This document shows, piece by piece, positions 53,697-62,507 of a stretch of 64,000 nucleotides of DNA. Every line of letters begins with the position of its first letter. Within the stretch, counting starts at the first letter, position 1. The position numbers were made by a program, and so were the translations under genes. Under the pieces are notes generated by a model. The model was not told the DNA's origin and did no database searches. It worked only from the letters and a program-made list of their open reading frames with translations. The DNA comes from Bifidobacterium hapali (GTDB lineage: Bacteria; Actinomycetota; Actinomycetes; Actinomycetales; Bifidobacteriaceae). The stretch spans positions 124,001 to 188,000 of the forward strand of contig NZ_MWWY01000005.1 in the NCBI RefSeq assembly GCF_002259755.1, written 5' to 3'.

Positions 53697-54206
53697 CTAC
53701 CACGTGCCGATGGGAGCGGCAACGGCATTGAGTACCTTAAGAAGGTCAGCTGGTGCAATGCCGATCGAGAAACCGCGCTTGCCACCAGAGAGTAGGATGC
53801 GATCATACTGCATTGCTGACTCGTCGAGTACGGTTTTGTGATGTACTTTCTGCCCGAGCGGAGAAATACCACCAACCACATAACCGGATTCACGCATAGC
53901 AACCTTTGGATCAGCCATCGCAGCCTTCTTTGCACCGACTGCCGCCGCCAAGGCTTTCAAATCCATATGTCCGCTCACCGGCACCACACCTACTACGCGT
54001 TCAGTACCAGTGTCAGCCATAAGTGTCTTAAACACTTGATGTTCGTCAAACCCGAGTTTAGTAGCTGCTTCTACGCCATAACCGTCATCCATATGGTCGT
54101 TGGAATGCTCATATTCGTACGTTTCAAACGGCACACCAGCCTGCTCAAGCTGCACCGTCGCCGGCGTCGAGCCTTTACCCTTGTCGTGCTTTGCTTTCTT
54201 ACTCAT
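53697..54206 (-). CDS. ybaK: YbaK-type Cys-tRNA(Pro) deacylase
   Basis: Trans-editing enzyme that removes cysteine from wrongly charged tRNA-Pro, 169 residues. YbaK/ProX features: PFETYEYEHSNDHMDDGYGV, LGFDEHQVFKTLMADTG, VVGVVPVSGHMDLKALAAAVGAKKA-type segment with the conserved Lys (DEHQVFKTL), YVVGGISPLGQKVHH and GKRGFSIGIAPADLL. It is cytosolic and monocistronic, between a repeat cluster and the gap terminator. Confidence 0.93.
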   Translation of the reverse strand: MSKKAKHDKGKGSTPATVQLEQAGVPFETYEYEHSNDHMDDGYGVEAATKLGFDEHQVFKTLMADTGTERVVGVVPVSGHMDLKALAAAVGAKKAAMADPKVAMRESGYVVGGISPLGQKVHHKTVLDESAMQYDRILLSGGKRGFSIGIAPADLLKVLNAVAAPIGTW

Positions 54207-54232
54207 AACGCCCCATCATAATAAGTCGCTAT

Positions 54233-54277
54233 ACAAAAAGTCTCCTTCCGCATTCAATGCGAAAGGAGACTTTTTGT
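54233..54277 (-). terminator. Terminator of gap
   Basis: 22-base arms (54233-54254 and 54256-54277) with one mismatch, ending in TTTTTGT on either strand, so typical of an intrinsic terminator. It lies 50 bases past the gap stop codon and 27 before the ybaK start. Confidence 0.88.
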
Positions 54278-54326
54278 TACTCACTGACGACTCGTCATGA
54301 ATCTAGGCGGGCGAACCCGCGTGGAT

Positions 54327-55385
54327 TCACTCGGAGATCTCGGCGAAGTACTCCAGCGTGCGAACCATGTTGGAGGTGAAGCCGTACTCGTTGTCGTAGA
54401 AGGACACGGTACGAGCCATCGTGATGCCGTCAACAGTGTTCACATCGGTCTGGGTCGGATCGAACACGCCACCGTGGGTGTCGCCGAGGATATCAGACGA
54501 AGTGATGCCATCCTCGTTGTAGCCGTAGTACGGGGTGTCAGAGAAGGCTTCCTTGAACGCCTCGTTGATCTCCTCAACGGTGGCTGGCTTCTCGAGCACG
54601 GAGGTCAGCTCGGTGATGGAGCCATCCGGGACCTGAACGCGCTGAGCGTGGCCCTGCAGCTTGCCGTTGACTTCCGGCACAACTTTGCCGATAGCCTTAG
54701 CAGCACCAGTGGTGTGAGGAATGGTGTTCAGGGTAGCAGCACGCAGAGCGCGGCCATCCTTCTTGCCACGCGGGCCATCGAGCAGCATCTCGGTGCCGGT
54801 GAACGCGTGAACGGTGGTCATGAAGCCAACCTTGATGCCGAACTTGTCGTTCAGCAGCTTGACCATAGCGGCCAGCGAGTTGGTGGTGCAGGAACCAGCG
54901 GAGACGATGTTGTCTTCCGGCTTGAGGATGGTGTGGTTCACACCGAACACAACGGTCGGAGTGGTGTCATCCTTGGCCGGAGCGGAGATCAGAACCTTCT
55001 TGGCGCCAGCGTTCAGGTGAGCCTGAGACTTGGCAGCGGAGGTGTAGAAGCCAGTGCACTCGAGCACGAACTCGACACCGTCGTTCTTAACCCACGGGAT
55101 GTTGTTTGCATCCGGCTCAGCGTACACCGGGTACTCCTTGCCGTCCACAACGATGGCGGAGTCGGTGGCCTTGACGTCAACCGGGGTGCCGTCAGCGTGC
55201 TTGAAGGTGCCGTGAGTGGAGTCGTACTTCAGCAGGTAGGCGAGAGCGGACGGGGAAGTCAGATCGTTGATGGCGGTGACCTCGATGTCGGCAACTTCGC
55301 CACCCTTCTGCTGCAGATCGAAGATGCGGCGGAAAGCAAGACGACCGATACGACCGAAGCCGTTGATACCAATCTTAACTGTCAT
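54327..55385 (-). CDS. gap: Glyceraldehyde-3-phosphate dehydrogenase
   Basis: NAD-dependent glycolytic enzyme, used in the lower part of the bifid shunt. The product has 352 residues from ATG 55385 (TVKIGINGFGRIGRLAFRRI). The catalytic Cys is in SAGSCTTNSLAAMVKLL and substrate-binding residues are in TVHAFTGTEM, GAAKAIGKVVPEVNGKL and WYDNE-type region FYDNEYGFTSNM. Codon use is strikingly restricted compared with the neighbours (for example nearly only CTG, GGC/GGT, AAG), as expected for a very highly expressed gene. It has its own promoter and terminator. Confidence 0.97.
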   Translation of the reverse strand: MTVKIGINGFGRIGRLAFRRIFDLQQKGGEVADIEVTAINDLTSPSALAYLLKYDSTHGTFKHADGTPVDVKATDSAIVVDGKEYPVYAEPDANNIPWVKNDGVEFVLECTGFYTSAAKSQAHLNAGAKKVLISAPAKDDTTPTVVFGVNHTILKPEDNIVSAGSCTTNSLAAMVKLLNDKFGIKVGFMTTVHAFTGTEMLLDGPRGKKDGRALRAATLNTIPHTTGAAKAIGKVVPEVNGKLQGHAQRVQVPDGSITELTSVLEKPATVEEINEAFKEAFSDTPYYGYNEDGITSSDILGDTHGGVFDPTQTDVNTVDGITMARTVSFYDNEYGFTSNMVRTLEYFAEISE

Positions 55386-55469
55386 GTAATTCTCCCTTGT
55401 AGGGTGACCTCGCGCATGCCATTGCTTATGCCGTGGCACACACGCGGCCATTGTTTACCAACATGACCC

Positions 55470-55499
55470 ACTGTAATGCGCCGTCTGTACTATTGGCAA
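55470..55499 (-). promoter_or_regulatory. Promoter of gap
   Basis: On the minus strand TTGCCA (55499-55494), 18-base spacer, TACAGT (55475-55470). The expected transcript leader is about 75 bases before ATG 55385, with RBS AAGGGAGA. Fits a strong constitutive gene. Confidence 0.65.
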
Positions 55500-55597
55500 C
55501 GATATCCGGGCGTGTTTTTCGCTTATCGAGCAAACTTTACGTGAACGCTCACATCGTTGATTAGCTGTACGTTGACGTCAGTGCTGCGCACGTTCGT

Positions 55598-56323
55598 TTA
55601 TTGAACAAGTAGAGACGACACATGCGTGTCAAGAGCGCCGAGATCGCCATGCAATGAACGGTATCGCGTTACTGTTGGCATTGGTACTTCGGCTGGGAAG
55701 GTGACGATAAGCGTGCCATCATGCACGTTGATTTCTGCAGGTGTATCAGGGCGAAACTCGTTACTTAATCCCAGCACAGTGTCATCGGTCAGGGTTCCGT
55801 CAAGCAACTCGTATTTCAATCCGGGTTCGTTGACTCCTTGCGCAGTACCGGAATGTGCGAATACAGAGACCATCCGTCCTGGCTTCGCATCGTGTGCAGC
55901 AAACGACAGTGCGCCGTCGCAGATTGCCGTGACGATAGTACCGTCGCCGTATAGAAAACCAATGCCACCGTGATGCGCAAGCAGCGTCATGAGTTGGATG
56001 CCGGAAATCGTGTGGTCAATACGACCGCCCAACGCACCATAAATATGAAATTCGCGACAACCGCGCGTCCAACCAACCTTGAGTGCTGAGAGCATATCGG
56101 GATCATCTTTTTCACTGGGCAGTGTGATCGTATGCGCTGTATCGGCAGGACGCGCTCCGTGCAATGAATCAAAATCGCCGATAACGATATCGGCATGAAT
56201 ACCGAATGCGCGGCTGTGGTCAAGTCCGCCGTCTGCGGCAATTACTAGCGCGCCATCTGGTACGACTGGCGGTTGTGCATAGTATTCACCGGCACCGAAA
56301 ATCACACAGGTCTGGTTTGTCAT
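55598..56323 (-). CDS. thiN: Thiamine diphosphokinase
   Basis: Transfers pyrophosphate from ATP to thiamine, giving the cofactor thiamine diphosphate. The product has 241 residues from ATG 56323. Family motifs: VIAADGGLDHSRAFGI, DIVIGDFDSLHG, LPSEKDDPDMLSALK, IYGALGGRIDHTISGIQLM. No RBS; TACAGT lies seven bases before ATG on the minus strand, so the mRNA is probably leaderless. The methyltransferase gene is divergent 128 bases away. Confidence 0.92.
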   Translation of the reverse strand: MTNQTCVIFGAGEYYAQPPVVPDGALVIAADGGLDHSRAFGIHADIVIGDFDSLHGARPADTAHTITLPSEKDDPDMLSALKVGWTRGCREFHIYGALGGRIDHTISGIQLMTLLAHHGGIGFLYGDGTIVTAICDGALSFAAHDAKPGRMVSVFAHSGTAQGVNEPGLKYELLDGTLTDDTVLGLSNEFRPDTPAEINVHDGTLIVTFPAEVPMPTVTRYRSLHGDLGALDTHVSSLLVQ

Positions 56324-56451
56324 GATGTTCACTGTACGCTTGCAGGTGCGCAAAACTGCGACATGATTACAAACTCACTTGTCTCATTAGTGTGTTCGAT
56401 ATATGGACGTGCGGTGCGATTACTGTTGCAAGCGAGGCTAGCGTAGCCAGC

Positions 56452-57246
56452 ATGGTGCAATGGGATTCCGTACAATATCTACGATTCAAACGCGAGCGCA
56501 CGCAGCCAGCGCGCGATCTGGCGATGCAACTGGCGGCTGACGATGGGACAGTCACACGTGTGCTGGATATCGGTTGTGGACCGGGCAACAGTACTGCTGT
56601 ACTACGTGAGCGTTACCCGCATGCGACAATCTTGGGTGTTGACAATTCTCCTGAGATGATTACGGCTGCGCGCGATGCGCATGCTGATATTGATTTTGCG
56701 TTATGCGACGTTTCTCGCGAGCTTGACACACTTCCTAACGATTTCGATATCGTATTTTCGAACGCCTGCATTCAATGGGTGCCTGATCATGCAAAACTCA
56801 TTCCGGCTCTGCTCGGACGGCTTAAGCCCGGCGGTACACTTGCTGTGCAAACGCCGATGAACTATGAGGAGCCGATTCATCGTATTATCGCGCAAGTAGT
56901 ACGTTCTCCACGTTTTGCTGATCGGTTGTCACAGCGGCGTGAATTTTTCAATCTCACGCCGCCTGAATACTGGGAATTACTCCACGAGCACACGCAGCAA
57001 TTTCGTATGTGGAAGACGACATATATGCATACGTTGCCTTCGCACGAGGCGATTATGGATTGGTATCGTGGCACTGGTATGCGGCCTTACTTACAAGCGC
57101 TTGACGATGCTGATCGTGCGGCGTTTGAAGCTGAAGTATTTGCTCGGGTATGCGAAGCATATCCCACACAATCTGACGGTAGTATTATCTTCCCGTTCCC
57201 GCGTTTCTTCTTTACTGCTGTTGCTGGTTCTCACTCTCAAGAGTGA
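56452..57246 (+). CDS. tam: SAM-dependent methyltransferase, trans-aconitate methyltransferase-like
   Basis: Class I methyltransferase of 264 residues from ATG 56452. Motif I is VLDIGCGPGNSTAVL, followed by ILGVDNSPEMI and FDIVFSNACIQWVPDH. The N-terminal WDSVQYLRFKRERTQPARDL and the C-terminal region LPSHEAIMDWYRGTGMRPYL match trans-aconitate 2-methyltransferases closely. That enzyme neutralises trans-aconitate, an aconitase inhibitor, although the substrate is not proven here. No RBS; TAGCGT lies seven bases before the start. Confidence 0.85.
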   Translation: MVQWDSVQYLRFKRERTQPARDLAMQLAADDGTVTRVLDIGCGPGNSTAVLRERYPHATILGVDNSPEMITAARDAHADIDFALCDVSRELDTLPNDFDIVFSNACIQWVPDHAKLIPALLGRLKPGGTLAVQTPMNYEEPIHRIIAQVVRSPRFADRLSQRREFFNLTPPEYWELLHEHTQQFRMWKTTYMHTLPSHEAIMDWYRGTGMRPYLQALDDADRAAFEAEVFARVCEAYPTQSDGSIIFPFPRFFFTAVAGSHSQE

Positions 57247-57282
57247 GCGTGACACATACTTCAAAGCGAGAACCGACAACCG

Positions 57283-58599
57283 TCACAGTGCAGATAGTCC
57301 GGTGAACAGTCGTTTGAGTCCTTCGTGCATTTGTGCGCGTGGACAAGCCACGTTGATACGTAGGAACGTGCGACCGTTACCGCCGAACTGAGCGCCGGGG
57401 GAGAAGAGCACCTTGTATTCGCGGCGTAGCCAGTCGCACAGTTCGTCAGTATTCGAAAAACGTGGATTGACTGACGTGCTGGATACTGCCGTATCGTCAA
57501 ACACTGGTTGCTGCGTTGTATTATTGCTGTCGTCAGTCACGCGAACAAATGCTGAGCAGTCCAACCACAGCAGATATGTAGCTGGCCCTTCAACCAACGT
57601 AACGTGACGATCAGCCAGTGCGGTGGCATTATAGTCGTCAACCATGTGTGCTGCTTCGTGCTTGTTCTTCGCCAAATATTCGCGCAACGCATCCAGCCAG
57701 TCACCGCCGTGTGTAAACGCGGCAATCGCAGCGTCAATGGCAAACGCATTCGGTTCAGCTACTTCATCAGTGTTCAGTCCCCGCCACACTTTGTGCCGCA
57801 ACACTGGGTCAGGAACCATCACGGCTGCCGTATGCAATCCTGCGATATTAAACGCTTTCGTCGGTGCAAGACATGTTGCGGAAATTCGTGCGCAATCCTC
57901 GTTCACTGATGCGAACGGCACATACTTATACCCTGGGTCAGTCAAATCGCAATGAATCTCGTCACTAATTACCGTAACGTGATAGCGAACACACAGTGCA
58001 CCAATACGAGCTAACGTATCGCGATCCCAGATCATGCCGGTTGGATTATGCGGGTTGCATAGAATCATCAGCGTGGTTTGTGGATCAGTGAGCTTCGCTT
58101 CGAGATCAGACCAGTTGATCGTATAACGTCCGGCCGCATGATCATAAGCAAGCGGCGACTGTAGCGCGTTGCGGCCGTTATTCAGAATCGAATTGAAGAA
58201 AATGTTGTACACCGGGGTCATAATGACAACGTTTTCAGCTGGCGTCGTTAACTTGCGCACCATGCTCGAAATAGCAGGAATCACACCGGTCGTAAAAATC
58301 AAAGACGATGGGTCAATCGCAAGGCCATGCCGCGAACTCCACCAATCAACGTACGCGCGATTCCACGCATCCGGCACAATTGAATATCCAAACACACCAT
58401 GCTCAAGACGTCGCTGCAACGCATCCCGTACCGCAGGAACAGTTGGAAACTCCATATCCGCCACCCACATGGGCAGTGCGTCACCAGCCTCTTCCCACTT
58501 CAACGACCATGTGCCGGAACGGTCGACCGGCGTATCAAAATCAAACGTGTCGTTGCCGTCCGCACTGCTCACGTTACTCGCGCTGTTCGCACTGCTCAC
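57283..58599 (-). CDS. malY: MalY/PatB-type aminotransferase-fold cystathionine beta-lyase
   Basis: PLP enzyme of fold type I, 438 residues. N-terminal DTPVDRSGTWSLKWEE and LPMWVADMEFPTVPAV are the MalY/PatB hallmark; the PLP site comprises NPHNPTGMIW, VISDEIHCDL and the Lys in LAPTKAFNIAGL. The activity is C-S beta-lyase: cystathionine to homocysteine, or cysteine to pyruvate and sulfide. It complements the sulfur amino acid genes at 5.7-10.2 kb. Start GTG 58599 overlaps the stop of the DUF3737 gene by four bases, so the two are translationally coupled. Confidence 0.9.
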   Translation of the reverse strand: MSSANSASNVSSADGNDTFDFDTPVDRSGTWSLKWEEAGDALPMWVADMEFPTVPAVRDALQRRLEHGVFGYSIVPDAWNRAYVDWWSSRHGLAIDPSSLIFTTGVIPAISSMVRKLTTPAENVVIMTPVYNIFFNSILNNGRNALQSPLAYDHAAGRYTINWSDLEAKLTDPQTTLMILCNPHNPTGMIWDRDTLARIGALCVRYHVTVISDEIHCDLTDPGYKYVPFASVNEDCARISATCLAPTKAFNIAGLHTAAVMVPDPVLRHKVWRGLNTDEVAEPNAFAIDAAIAAFTHGGDWLDALREYLAKNKHEAAHMVDDYNATALADRHVTLVEGPATYLLWLDCSAFVRVTDDSNNTTQQPVFDDTAVSSTSVNPRFSNTDELCDWLRREYKVLFSPGAQFGGNGRTFLRINVACPRAQMHEGLKRLFTGLSAL

Positions 58600-59576
58600 T
58601 TCGCACGCTCCCCGGTAATAATTGTCGTCTTCGATGGATCCACGCGATCTGCTTCCAACGTAAGCGTACCGATCGCGTCAGCGCGAATCACACCAGCTGA
58701 AGGATTCACGATACTATCAATCATGCCGTGTACATCTACATCCACCGTCGAATATTCAAACGCGCGCGTCGTATTGATCAGACGACAGTTTTTCATCACC
58801 AGATTGTCGATATAACACAAACCTTGCAGACTCTCGATCGTACAATTCACGAACGTAAGATTACGCGAATTCCAACCGAGATATTCGCCAGAAATATACG
58901 AGTCTTCAACTGTCACATTCTGCGTATTCCAGAACGCATCCTTCGAGATAAGACGCGAATTGCGCACAATAATGTCATGCGCGCCGTCGAACGGATAGTT
59001 ACCAATCAAACGAAACTGATTTGCGGTCACGTTCGCGCAATTCATGCCAAAATAGTCACCGCGCGCAACAACATTATCGAGTGTTACCTCTGTACAATCC
59101 CAGAACGTTTCTTCAGCGTTCGTCAAATCAACACTGTGCAAGGTGATAGCATTCGCTCGACGGAAATTCTTCGGTGCTTCAATTGTCGAGTCTTCCACCA
59201 GCATTTGATTCGTATACCATACGCCAGCGCGACCCATTTCAAACCACGTTGAATTACGTACCGTGACATCGTTGGCATACCACAGCGGATACTTCCACTG
59301 AAATGAGCAATTATCGAGCGTAATATTGCGCGCATGCTTAAGCGGCGACTCACCATCCGCAAAAATCGTGTCAACATAAGTCATGTCGTGCGCGAAAAAC
59401 TCCGCACGTTCGCCTGTTAAACGTGCCTGTTGGATGATTCGGACATCCTGATGAGTTGGACGCGTTTCGTTGGATGAGACTGCCATGTCTGCCACGTCGT
59501 TTGCTATGTCTGATGCGCCTAGTGGATCTGTCGTATATTGTGTTGCGTTCGTTGCACGCTCTGTGGATTCGCTCAC
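58596..59576 (-). CDS. DUF3737 family protein, right-handed beta-helix
   Basis: Protein of 326 residues. The central 220 residues are short beta-strand repeats of the form ITLDNCSF, VTVRNSTW, MLVEDSTIEA, ITLHSVDLTN, VTLDNVVARG, IIVRNSRLIS, VTVEDSYISG, LTFVNCTIES and LVMKNCRLIN, spaced about 20 residues apart: a parallel beta-helix as in pectate-lyase-like proteins. Conserved aromatic FW/YF residues lie between. No signal peptide. Function unknown. The coupling to a MalY-type gene suggests a shared job; a similar pairing in other Firmicutes and bifidobacteria is my recollection only. Confidence 0.85.
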   Translation of the reverse strand: MSESTERATNATQYTTDPLGASDIANDVADMAVSSNETRPTHQDVRIIQQARLTGERAEFFAHDMTYVDTIFADGESPLKHARNITLDNCSFQWKYPLWYANDVTVRNSTWFEMGRAGVWYTNQMLVEDSTIEAPKNFRRANAITLHSVDLTNAEETFWDCTEVTLDNVVARGDYFGMNCANVTANQFRLIGNYPFDGAHDIIVRNSRLISKDAFWNTQNVTVEDSYISGEYLGWNSRNLTFVNCTIESLQGLCYIDNLVMKNCRLINTTRAFEYSTVDVDVHGMIDSIVNPSAGVIRADAIGTLTLEADRVDPSKTTIITGERAK

Positions 59577-59721
59577 GGCTCTTCTTACTCCCTCATCCCT
59601 ATGGTAGTGCCGCTATCTGATTGTGGTGTCTTCAAGTGCTCGAAGTCAACTTTCGCTCGCAGAGCGAACACAGTAGCAAGCCGCAGCCTGACCAACGATA
59701 GTTGCTATAGGCTGACGTAAC

Positions 59722-60468
59722 TCAATTGGACATACGTCGATATATATCGCGGTGAAGCTCATCATCTATCTGAGCAGGTGAGAGGTATCGATATACATTG
59801 GGAAGAGTCGTGTATCCAGCGTCTTGAAGATGAGCCACGATATTCGTTGTTGTTTCTGACTCGTATTCTTCTGGTGTTTTGACAACACGTGAGAACATGG
59901 TGATTAACGCTGTTTCATCAGCAGTTTGGCGAGCTATCTGCGATGCATTATCGTTCTCTTGCTTGGAGATTTGACTCCAATCCAATCTCCACCCAGCATC
60001 ATGAGCGATAAGATCCCAAAACAAACGCTGTGCACGTCCATTGCCCTCGCGGAACGGATGCAAGATATTAAAGTTGTCATAGTTAGCACTAAGACGATGA
60101 ATGAACGTGGTGCGGTCCATATTTTGTAGCAAGTGGTCTTCTGCAAGGGTCCGCTCACAATATTGGACGCCCATGTCGAATACTGCGAGCGGTTGAAAGA
60201 CTTGGCTGTTTCCTTTGGCGATATCTACAGTACGGATATGTCCAGCCCAATCGTAAATATCCTGAAACAACTGGTGATGAATCCACTGTAATTGTTCAAG
60301 CGTTCCCTGTGCTTTTGGCGGAGCTGATTGCAGCTCTAAGATTCTAATAGACACGAAGTCGTTTTCGGCTGCTTCAAGTTCCTTCGCAGTTGTAGCGCCT
60401 ACCAGATTGCGCAGAATATGAGTTCCTGGGATGAGATACGTGTCGAACGCGTTAGGAAGCTCGATCAT
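59722..60468 (-). CDS. fic: Fic-domain AMP transferase, toxin of a Fic/VbhA module
   Basis: Fic protein of 248 residues that would transfer AMP from ATP to a target protein. The complete active-site motif HPFREGNGRAQR (137-148) has the catalytic His, the Asp/Glu and the Arg pair. The preceding FSYDNFNI-type region (LSANYDNFNILHPF) and IYDWAGHIRTVDIAKGNSQV (beta-hairpin flap) are as in class I Fic toxins. It lacks its own inhibitory helix; that is supplied by the small gene directly upstream, whose stop overlaps this start by four bases (ATGA). A C-terminal extension of about 60 residues may recognise targets. Confidence 0.92.
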   Translation of the reverse strand: MIELPNAFDTYLIPGTHILRNLVGATTAKELEAAENDFVSIRILELQSAPPKAQGTLEQLQWIHHQLFQDIYDWAGHIRTVDIAKGNSQVFQPLAVFDMGVQYCERTLAEDHLLQNMDRTTFIHRLSANYDNFNILHPFREGNGRAQRLFWDLIAHDAGWRLDWSQISKQENDNASQIARQTADETALITMFSRVVKTPEEYESETTTNIVAHLQDAGYTTLPNVYRYLSPAQIDDELHRDIYRRMSN

Positions 60469-60644
60469 ACCGTACTCAGTCCATAACGTACGCGAGTGCG
60501 ATTCAACAATTCATGAATGCTGATTTTCTCCTCGATATAGTCACGCGCATCAGTCAAAAATGCTGTAGTGACATCGCCTCCTTCAAGATGCGCAGAATGA
60601 ATAGCTTCAGCCACGCTGATCGCACGTGATTCGCGCTCTGTCAT
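60465..60644 (-). CDS. VbhA-type antitoxin of the Fic module
   Basis: Small helical protein of 59 residues. SVAEAIHSAHLEGGDVTTAF contains SAHLEG, which fits the inhibitory motif (S/T)xxxE(G/N) of class I Fic antitoxins, where the Glu blocks ATP binding in the partner. ATG 60644 has a strong RBS (AAGGAGGAGG, five bases upstream); the ATG at 60665 does not. It is translationally coupled to fic, the standard antitoxin-first order. Confidence 0.88.
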   Translation of the reverse strand: MTERESRAISVAEAIHSAHLEGGDVTTAFLTDARDYIEEKISIHELLNRTRVRYGLSTV

Positions 60645-60773
60645 GTGCACCTCCTCCTTACTCATGTAGCATCATGATATCTACTATGATATGAAAGATC
60701 GGTTGCAGTGGGAAATGGAAAAGTCCACACAGAAGACGCTGTGTGAACTCGTATAATATGGCTGCATCTGCTG

Positions 60774-61565
60774 CTAGCGCTCGGCTGGCGGCTTGTATTG
60801 ATCGTTAGCGGTGAAGCAGGTGCGGTAGACCATTGCCATGATGAGACTGTCGGCCACGAGCGTGAGTGCGGCAATCGCTGCGAATACGACGAACTGGTAT
60901 TTGGCAGCTTCCAACGGGTCACCGCCGGCGATAACCTGACCTGCCATCATACCGGGGATCGTCACAATGCCGCAGGATGCGAGCGTTGCGGTCGTCGGTA
61001 GCAACCCGAGCCGAATTGACGAGACAATTGACGGGCGCGCTGCCTCCCACGCGGTTGCGCCAAGCGCGAGCATCGTATCAATTTCATCACGTCTTTCGTC
61101 CATACTCTCGTAAAATCGGCTCAAGCCAACGGCTAATGCAGAAACCGTATTACCGAGGAGCATGCCAGTCAACGGCACCACGAGCTGTGGCGCATACCAC
61201 GGGTGCGGGCGTACCACCAGTTCGGTGACGAGTGAAATCATCAGCAGCATGGTGATCGTCAGACTGAGCAGCACTGGCCCGGCCAATCCTTTCGGGACTC
61301 CTTTGGCGCGGGACAACGTAATCTGTACGGCAGCAATCAGCATGACGGCGATAACCGTGAACACAAGGAATACATTGTTCGCGCGGATCACAAATCCAAC
61401 GATGTAACCCATCACGCATAACTGTATGAGCGCGCGGCAAGCCGACCATAGCAGTGTCTTACCGATGTTGATACGCATCAACTCGCTGATACCGGCTGCA
61501 ACCGCCACCATCGTGAGCGCAACAACAAGCCCCCAGATATCAATATCGTATGCATTGCCGCTCAT
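60774..61565 (-). CDS. fetB: FetB-like ABC exporter permease (UPF0014)
   Basis: Membrane protein of 263 residues with about seven hydrophobic segments, matching the FetB/UPF0014 family: ISELMRINIGKTLLWSACRA, VVPLTGMLLGNTVSALAVGL, RRDEIDTMLALGATAWEAAR and GIVTIPGMMAGQVIAGGDP. In E. coli FetAB has been linked to iron export and peroxide resistance. Start overlaps the end of the ATPase gene by four bases, so the two form one translationally coupled unit. Confidence 0.9.
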   Translation of the reverse strand: MSGNAYDIDIWGLVVALTMVAVAAGISELMRINIGKTLLWSACRALIQLCVMGYIVGFVIRANNVFLVFTVIAVMLIAAVQITLSRAKGVPKGLAGPVLLSLTITMLLMISLVTELVVRPHPWYAPQLVVPLTGMLLGNTVSALAVGLSRFYESMDERRDEIDTMLALGATAWEAARPSIVSSIRLGLLPTTATLASCGIVTIPGMMAGQVIAGGDPLEAAKYQFVVFAAIAALTLVADSLIMAMVYRTCFTANDQYKPPAER

Positions 61566-62365
61566 GCTCGGTCACCGTCCTTCCATGTAAGCTGACCATC
61601 CGACAACGTTGCGATACGTGAAGCACGGCCATCTGGCGGACGGTGTCGAATACGTACAATAGCCATACCTTGCGCAGCCGCACTCTCCATAATCGTCGCA
61701 ACCTTATCCGCGTTCTCATCATCCAAGCCAGCATCCACCTCATCAGCGAGTAGTACGCGCGGGTTCGTCAGCAACGTGCGCGCCAACGATACACGGGCCG
61801 CCTGTCCGCCAGACAAATCATGCGGCGGCCGAGTCAGATCAATATCTTCGCAACCCATCGCATCCAGCGTCGCTCGAATACGATCATCCGGCAACAGATC
61901 TCGAGCCATCGCCTCGTTACTGCGAAACAGACGCGACAAACGAAACAAACCACGCCGCCGCGCACCAGTTACAGACCGAGTTTCGTTGTTCCCAAACGAC
62001 GACGAAGCAGCGTCGCCAGCGTCACCGTCGTCATCGCTACGTACGGTCAGCATGAACGGCAGTCGAATCGCATCCGCCACCGTGGCGCCCGGCAGAATCG
62101 GCTTTTGCGGCAAATATGCGACTTCGCGACGCCATTGTTGCGGCGTAAACCCATTCGCGTCCCGGCCGTCCAATATCAGCACACCATTCGCGTGCGGATT
62201 GAGCTGTGCAAACGCAGTCAGCAAACTACTTTTGCCCGAACCAGACGGGCCAACGAGATCAACGATCTCACCGGCGGCTATCGAAAATGACAACCCCGTA
62301 AAAATCGTGCGCTCGCCATCCGGCGACGGCACCGTGCACCGCACATCGCGAGCTTCAAACAGCAT
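61562..62365 (-). CDS. fetA: FetA-like ABC transporter ATPase
   Basis: ATP-binding subunit for the permease that follows, 267 residues from ATG 62365 (MLFEARDVRC). Walker A is LVGPSGSGKSSLL, signature LSGGQAARVSLAR, Walker B RVLLADEVDAGLDDENA. An insert of about 45 residues, rich in Asp, Ser and Arg (SDDDGDAGDAASSSFGNNE), sits between Walker A and the signature and is longer than in typical FetA. The upstream in-frame ATG 62380 has no RBS, while GAGAGA lies nine bases before 62365. Confidence 0.88.
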   Translation of the reverse strand: MLFEARDVRCTVPSPDGERTIFTGLSFSIAAGEIVDLVGPSGSGKSSLLTAFAQLNPHANGVLILDGRDANGFTPQQWRREVAYLPQKPILPGATVADAIRLPFMLTVRSDDDGDAGDAASSSFGNNETRSVTGARRRGLFRLSRLFRSNEAMARDLLPDDRIRATLDAMGCEDIDLTRPPHDLSGGQAARVSLARTLLTNPRVLLADEVDAGLDDENADKVATIMESAAAQGMAIVRIRHRPPDGRASRIATLSDGQLTWKDGDRA

Positions 62366-62507
62366 CGGATTATCTCTCATAATCGCGTACGTTACCGCCA
62401 CCGATAGCTTCGACCAATTTCCTAGCGTTTCTTAGCGTTCTCTTAGTGCGAGCGCCATCTGATATAACAAAAGAACACTAGTGAGCCACGAATAAGGATG
62501 ATCGGTG

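Noticed and set aside
54297-55466. 389-codon open frame on the plus strand opposite gap
   Set aside because: Mirror frame of gap. It arises from the restricted codon use of a highly expressed gene; the product (many Val/Gly/Leu/Glu/Ser) matches no family and has no RBS.
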